A DNA stretch of 64,000 bases from Rhodococcus sp. PAMC28707. Lineage in GTDB: Bacteria; Actinomycetota; Actinomycetes; Mycobacteriales; Mycobacteriaceae. Numbering within the stretch: position 1 is the first letter of the stretch; each line of letters opens with the position of its first letter. Location of the stretch: contig NZ_CP039253.1 in assembly GCF_004795915.1 (NCBI RefSeq), forward strand, positions 496,001 to 560,000, given 5' to 3'. The notes below the pieces were generated by a model. It did not search any database and was not told the DNA's origin. It was given only the letters and a program-made list of their open reading frames with translations. Positions 62,729 to 64,000 of this stretch are shown piece after piece. The position numbers and the translations under genes were made by a program.

Positions 62729-63966
62729 CAGCGATGTCCTCCCCGAGCTCCTACGCTCGCAAGTCCCGCAGCGCGGGCACGTTCGATTACCTGAGGCAGC
62801 GCCGCCAGGAGGGCGTCGATGTCACTGTCGGAAGAACCGGCTCCCAACGAGAACCGCAACGACCCTCGCGCAGTCGACGGGTCCGCTCCCATCGCTATCA
62901 ACACATGACTGGCGCTTGCAACGCCTGCGGTGCACGCAGAACCCGTCGAGCATTCGATCCCGGCGGCGTCGAGCAACATCAACAGCGAATCGCCCTCGCA
63001 ACCAGGGAAGGTGAAATGTGCGATACCTGCCAAGCCACCTTCGCCTGCGGCACCGTTGACAATCACATCTGGATCGATCGCGCGGACCCCGGCGATCATA
63101 CGATCGCGCAGACGGGACAGCTCTTCGTGCTGCAGCTCACGATTGTCGACAGCTTCCCTCAGCGCAGCAGCCATGGCCACGATAGAGGCTGTGTCGTGGG
63201 TGCCCGATCGAACGTCACGTTCGTGGCCGCCACCGTGCAGCAGCGGAACGCAGGGGACGGTCCGGCCGAGTAGCAACGCTCCGACGCCCTGCGGGCCACC
63301 GAATTTGTGGGCCGCGATACTGAGCGCGGACAGCCCGCTGGCGGCGAAGTCGACCTGCAGATGCGGAACTGCCTGAATGGCGTCACTGTGCATCGGCACA
63401 TCGAATTCGCGAGCAACATTCGCGAGAGCTCGGATCGGCATGATGGTGCCGACTTCGTTGTTCGCCCACATGACGGTGACCAGCGCAGTCTCGCTCGCGG
63501 TTACGTCGAGTTCAGCGCGTAGTACGTCGGGATGCACGCACCCCGACTCGTCGACCGGAAGCCACGTCACCTGAGCGCCTTCGTGCGCGACGAGCCATTC
63601 CACAGCGTCGAGTACGGCGTGGTGCTCCACGGATGCGGCGATGATCCTGGTCCGACGGGAGTCTTCGTCGCGTCGGGCGGTGAAGATTCCCTTCACAGCG
63701 AGGTTGTCGCTTTCGGTGCCACCTGAGGTGAAGATCACTTCCGAAGGCCGCGCGCCGAGGTCTGCAGCGATCGATTCGCGCGACTCCTCGACACGGCGTC
63801 TGGCCGCACGACCCGAACCGTGCAAGGACGACGCGTTGCCGACTGTCGAGAAAGCAGCAGTCATCGCCTCGATCGCGGCGGCGGACATCGGTGTCGTCGC
63901 TGCGTGATCGAGGTAGACGGGAGGACTCGTCGAGTTGATAGCAGCCGAACTGCGGGCAGAGGGCAT
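62728..63966 (-). CDS. iscS: Cysteine desulfurase (IscS/NifS type)
   Basis: A PLP enzyme that takes sulfur from cysteine for tRNA thiolation and iron-sulfur clusters. The 412 residues begin with a 16-residue Ala/Ser-rich stretch and then [13 protein letters not shown]. The PLP lysine is in [17 protein letters not shown], and the active cysteine is in [13 protein letters not shown]. The start is the ATG at 63966, 34 bases from the window edge. Adjacent to mnmA, its likely first job is to feed sulfur to it. It matches Rv3025c. Confidence 0.96.
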   Translation of the reverse strand: MPSARSSAAINSTSPPVYLDHAATTPMSAAAIEAMTAAFSTVGNASSLHGSGRAARRRVEESRESIAADLGARPSEVIFTSGGTESDNLAVKGIFTARRDEDSRRTRIIAASVEHHAVLDAVEWLVAHEGAQVTWLPVDESGCVHPDVLRAELDVTASETALVTVMWANNEVGTIMPIRALANVAREFDVPMHSDAIQAVPHLQVDFAASGLSALSIAAHKFGGPQGVGALLLGRTVPCVPLLHGGGHERDVRSGTHDTASIVAMAAALREAVDNRELQHEELSRLRDRMIAGVRAIDPDVIVNGAAGEGGLAGIAHFTFPGCEGDSLLMLLDAAGIECSTGSACTAGVASASHVLIAMGADPSTARGSLRFSLGAGSSDSDIDALLAALPQVIERARAAGLASVGARGGHR

Positions 63967-64000
63967 AACGATTACCAGGATAGCGGGTCCTCGCCGTTGC

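Overview
The window is high-GC, almost fully coding actinobacterial chromosome, most likely from Rhodococcus or a close relative in the Mycobacteriales. The evidence is gene content and order. From rsmD and pyc at the left to the cysteine desulfurase at the right, the backbone follows a block I know from Mycobacterium tuberculosis H37Rv (about Rv2966c to Rv3025c): rsmD, pyc, recG, rpmB, ung, thiL, DUF3515, ddl, gpsA, fbiD, ppk1, mutT1, hupB, leuD, leuC, an IclR regulator, a PPOX protein, tRNA-Glu/tRNA-Gln, gltX, a FAH-family gene, an MFS gene, leuB, serA, ilvC, ilvN, ilvB, a cfp6-like gene, gatB, pfkA, gatA, gatC, an ACT protein, ligA, a MetE-like gene, mnmA and iscS. A HupB-type HU with a long Lys/Ala tail, the F420 gene fbiD and a MutT1-type Nudix-phosphatase fusion fit the same assignment. 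I see no transposase, integrase, phage gene, rRNA or CRISPR array.

Layout. 0-8.5 kb: rsmD, pyc, recG and a DAK2-domain gene on the minus strand, then rpmB on the plus strand. 8.6-15.5 kb: an enoyl-CoA hydratase-like gene, ung, a gamma-carbonic-anhydrase-like gene, thiL, DUF3515, ddl, gpsA and fbiD. 15.5-23.4 kb: a ppk1-mutT1 pair, hupB, leuDC facing a divergent IclR regulator, and two small genes. 23.5-28.8 kb: tRNA-Glu(CTC), tRNA-Gln(CTG), a family-A DNA polymerase-like gene, yihY, gltX and a FAH-family gene. 28.9-41.5 kb: an MFS gene, leuB, serA, ilvC-ilvN-ilvB behind a leader-peptide attenuator, a PH-domain gene, ilvD, DoxX and a lipoprotein sugar-dehydrogenase-like gene. 41.5-46.4 kb: the only gene-poor, poorly recognisable stretch, holding orphan proteins and a SUKH-like remnant. 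46.4-64 kb: a cation/proton antiporter, gatB, pfkA, a two-component pair, a lipid-hydrolase cluster, gatAC, an ACT protein, ligA, a MetE-like gene, mnmA and iscS.

How the genes work together. Most of branched-chain amino acid synthesis is here (ilvB, ilvN, ilvC, ilvD, leuC, leuD, leuB), with serA alongside. The window also carries everything needed for indirect glutaminyl-tRNA formation: gltX, tRNA-Gln and gatA, gatB and gatC. Neighbouring genes make peptidoglycan precursor (ddl), glycerol phosphate (gpsA), polyphosphate (ppk1), coenzyme F420 (fbiD) and thiamine diphosphate (thiL), and carry out DNA repair (ung, recG, ligA).

Main observations. (1) A complete-looking ribosome-mediated attenuator precedes ilvBNC: a promoter, a 15-residue leader peptide containing Ile-Leu-Val-Ile, and an intrinsic terminator. 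(2) thiL has no ATG, GTG or TTG upstream of its conserved N-terminus and appears to start at an ATC behind a perfect AGGAGG. (3) A two-component system plus three lipid or ester hydrolase genes sits between pfkA and gatA, which are adjacent in M. tuberculosis. (4) The 41.5-46.4 kb stretch holds several genes I cannot identify.
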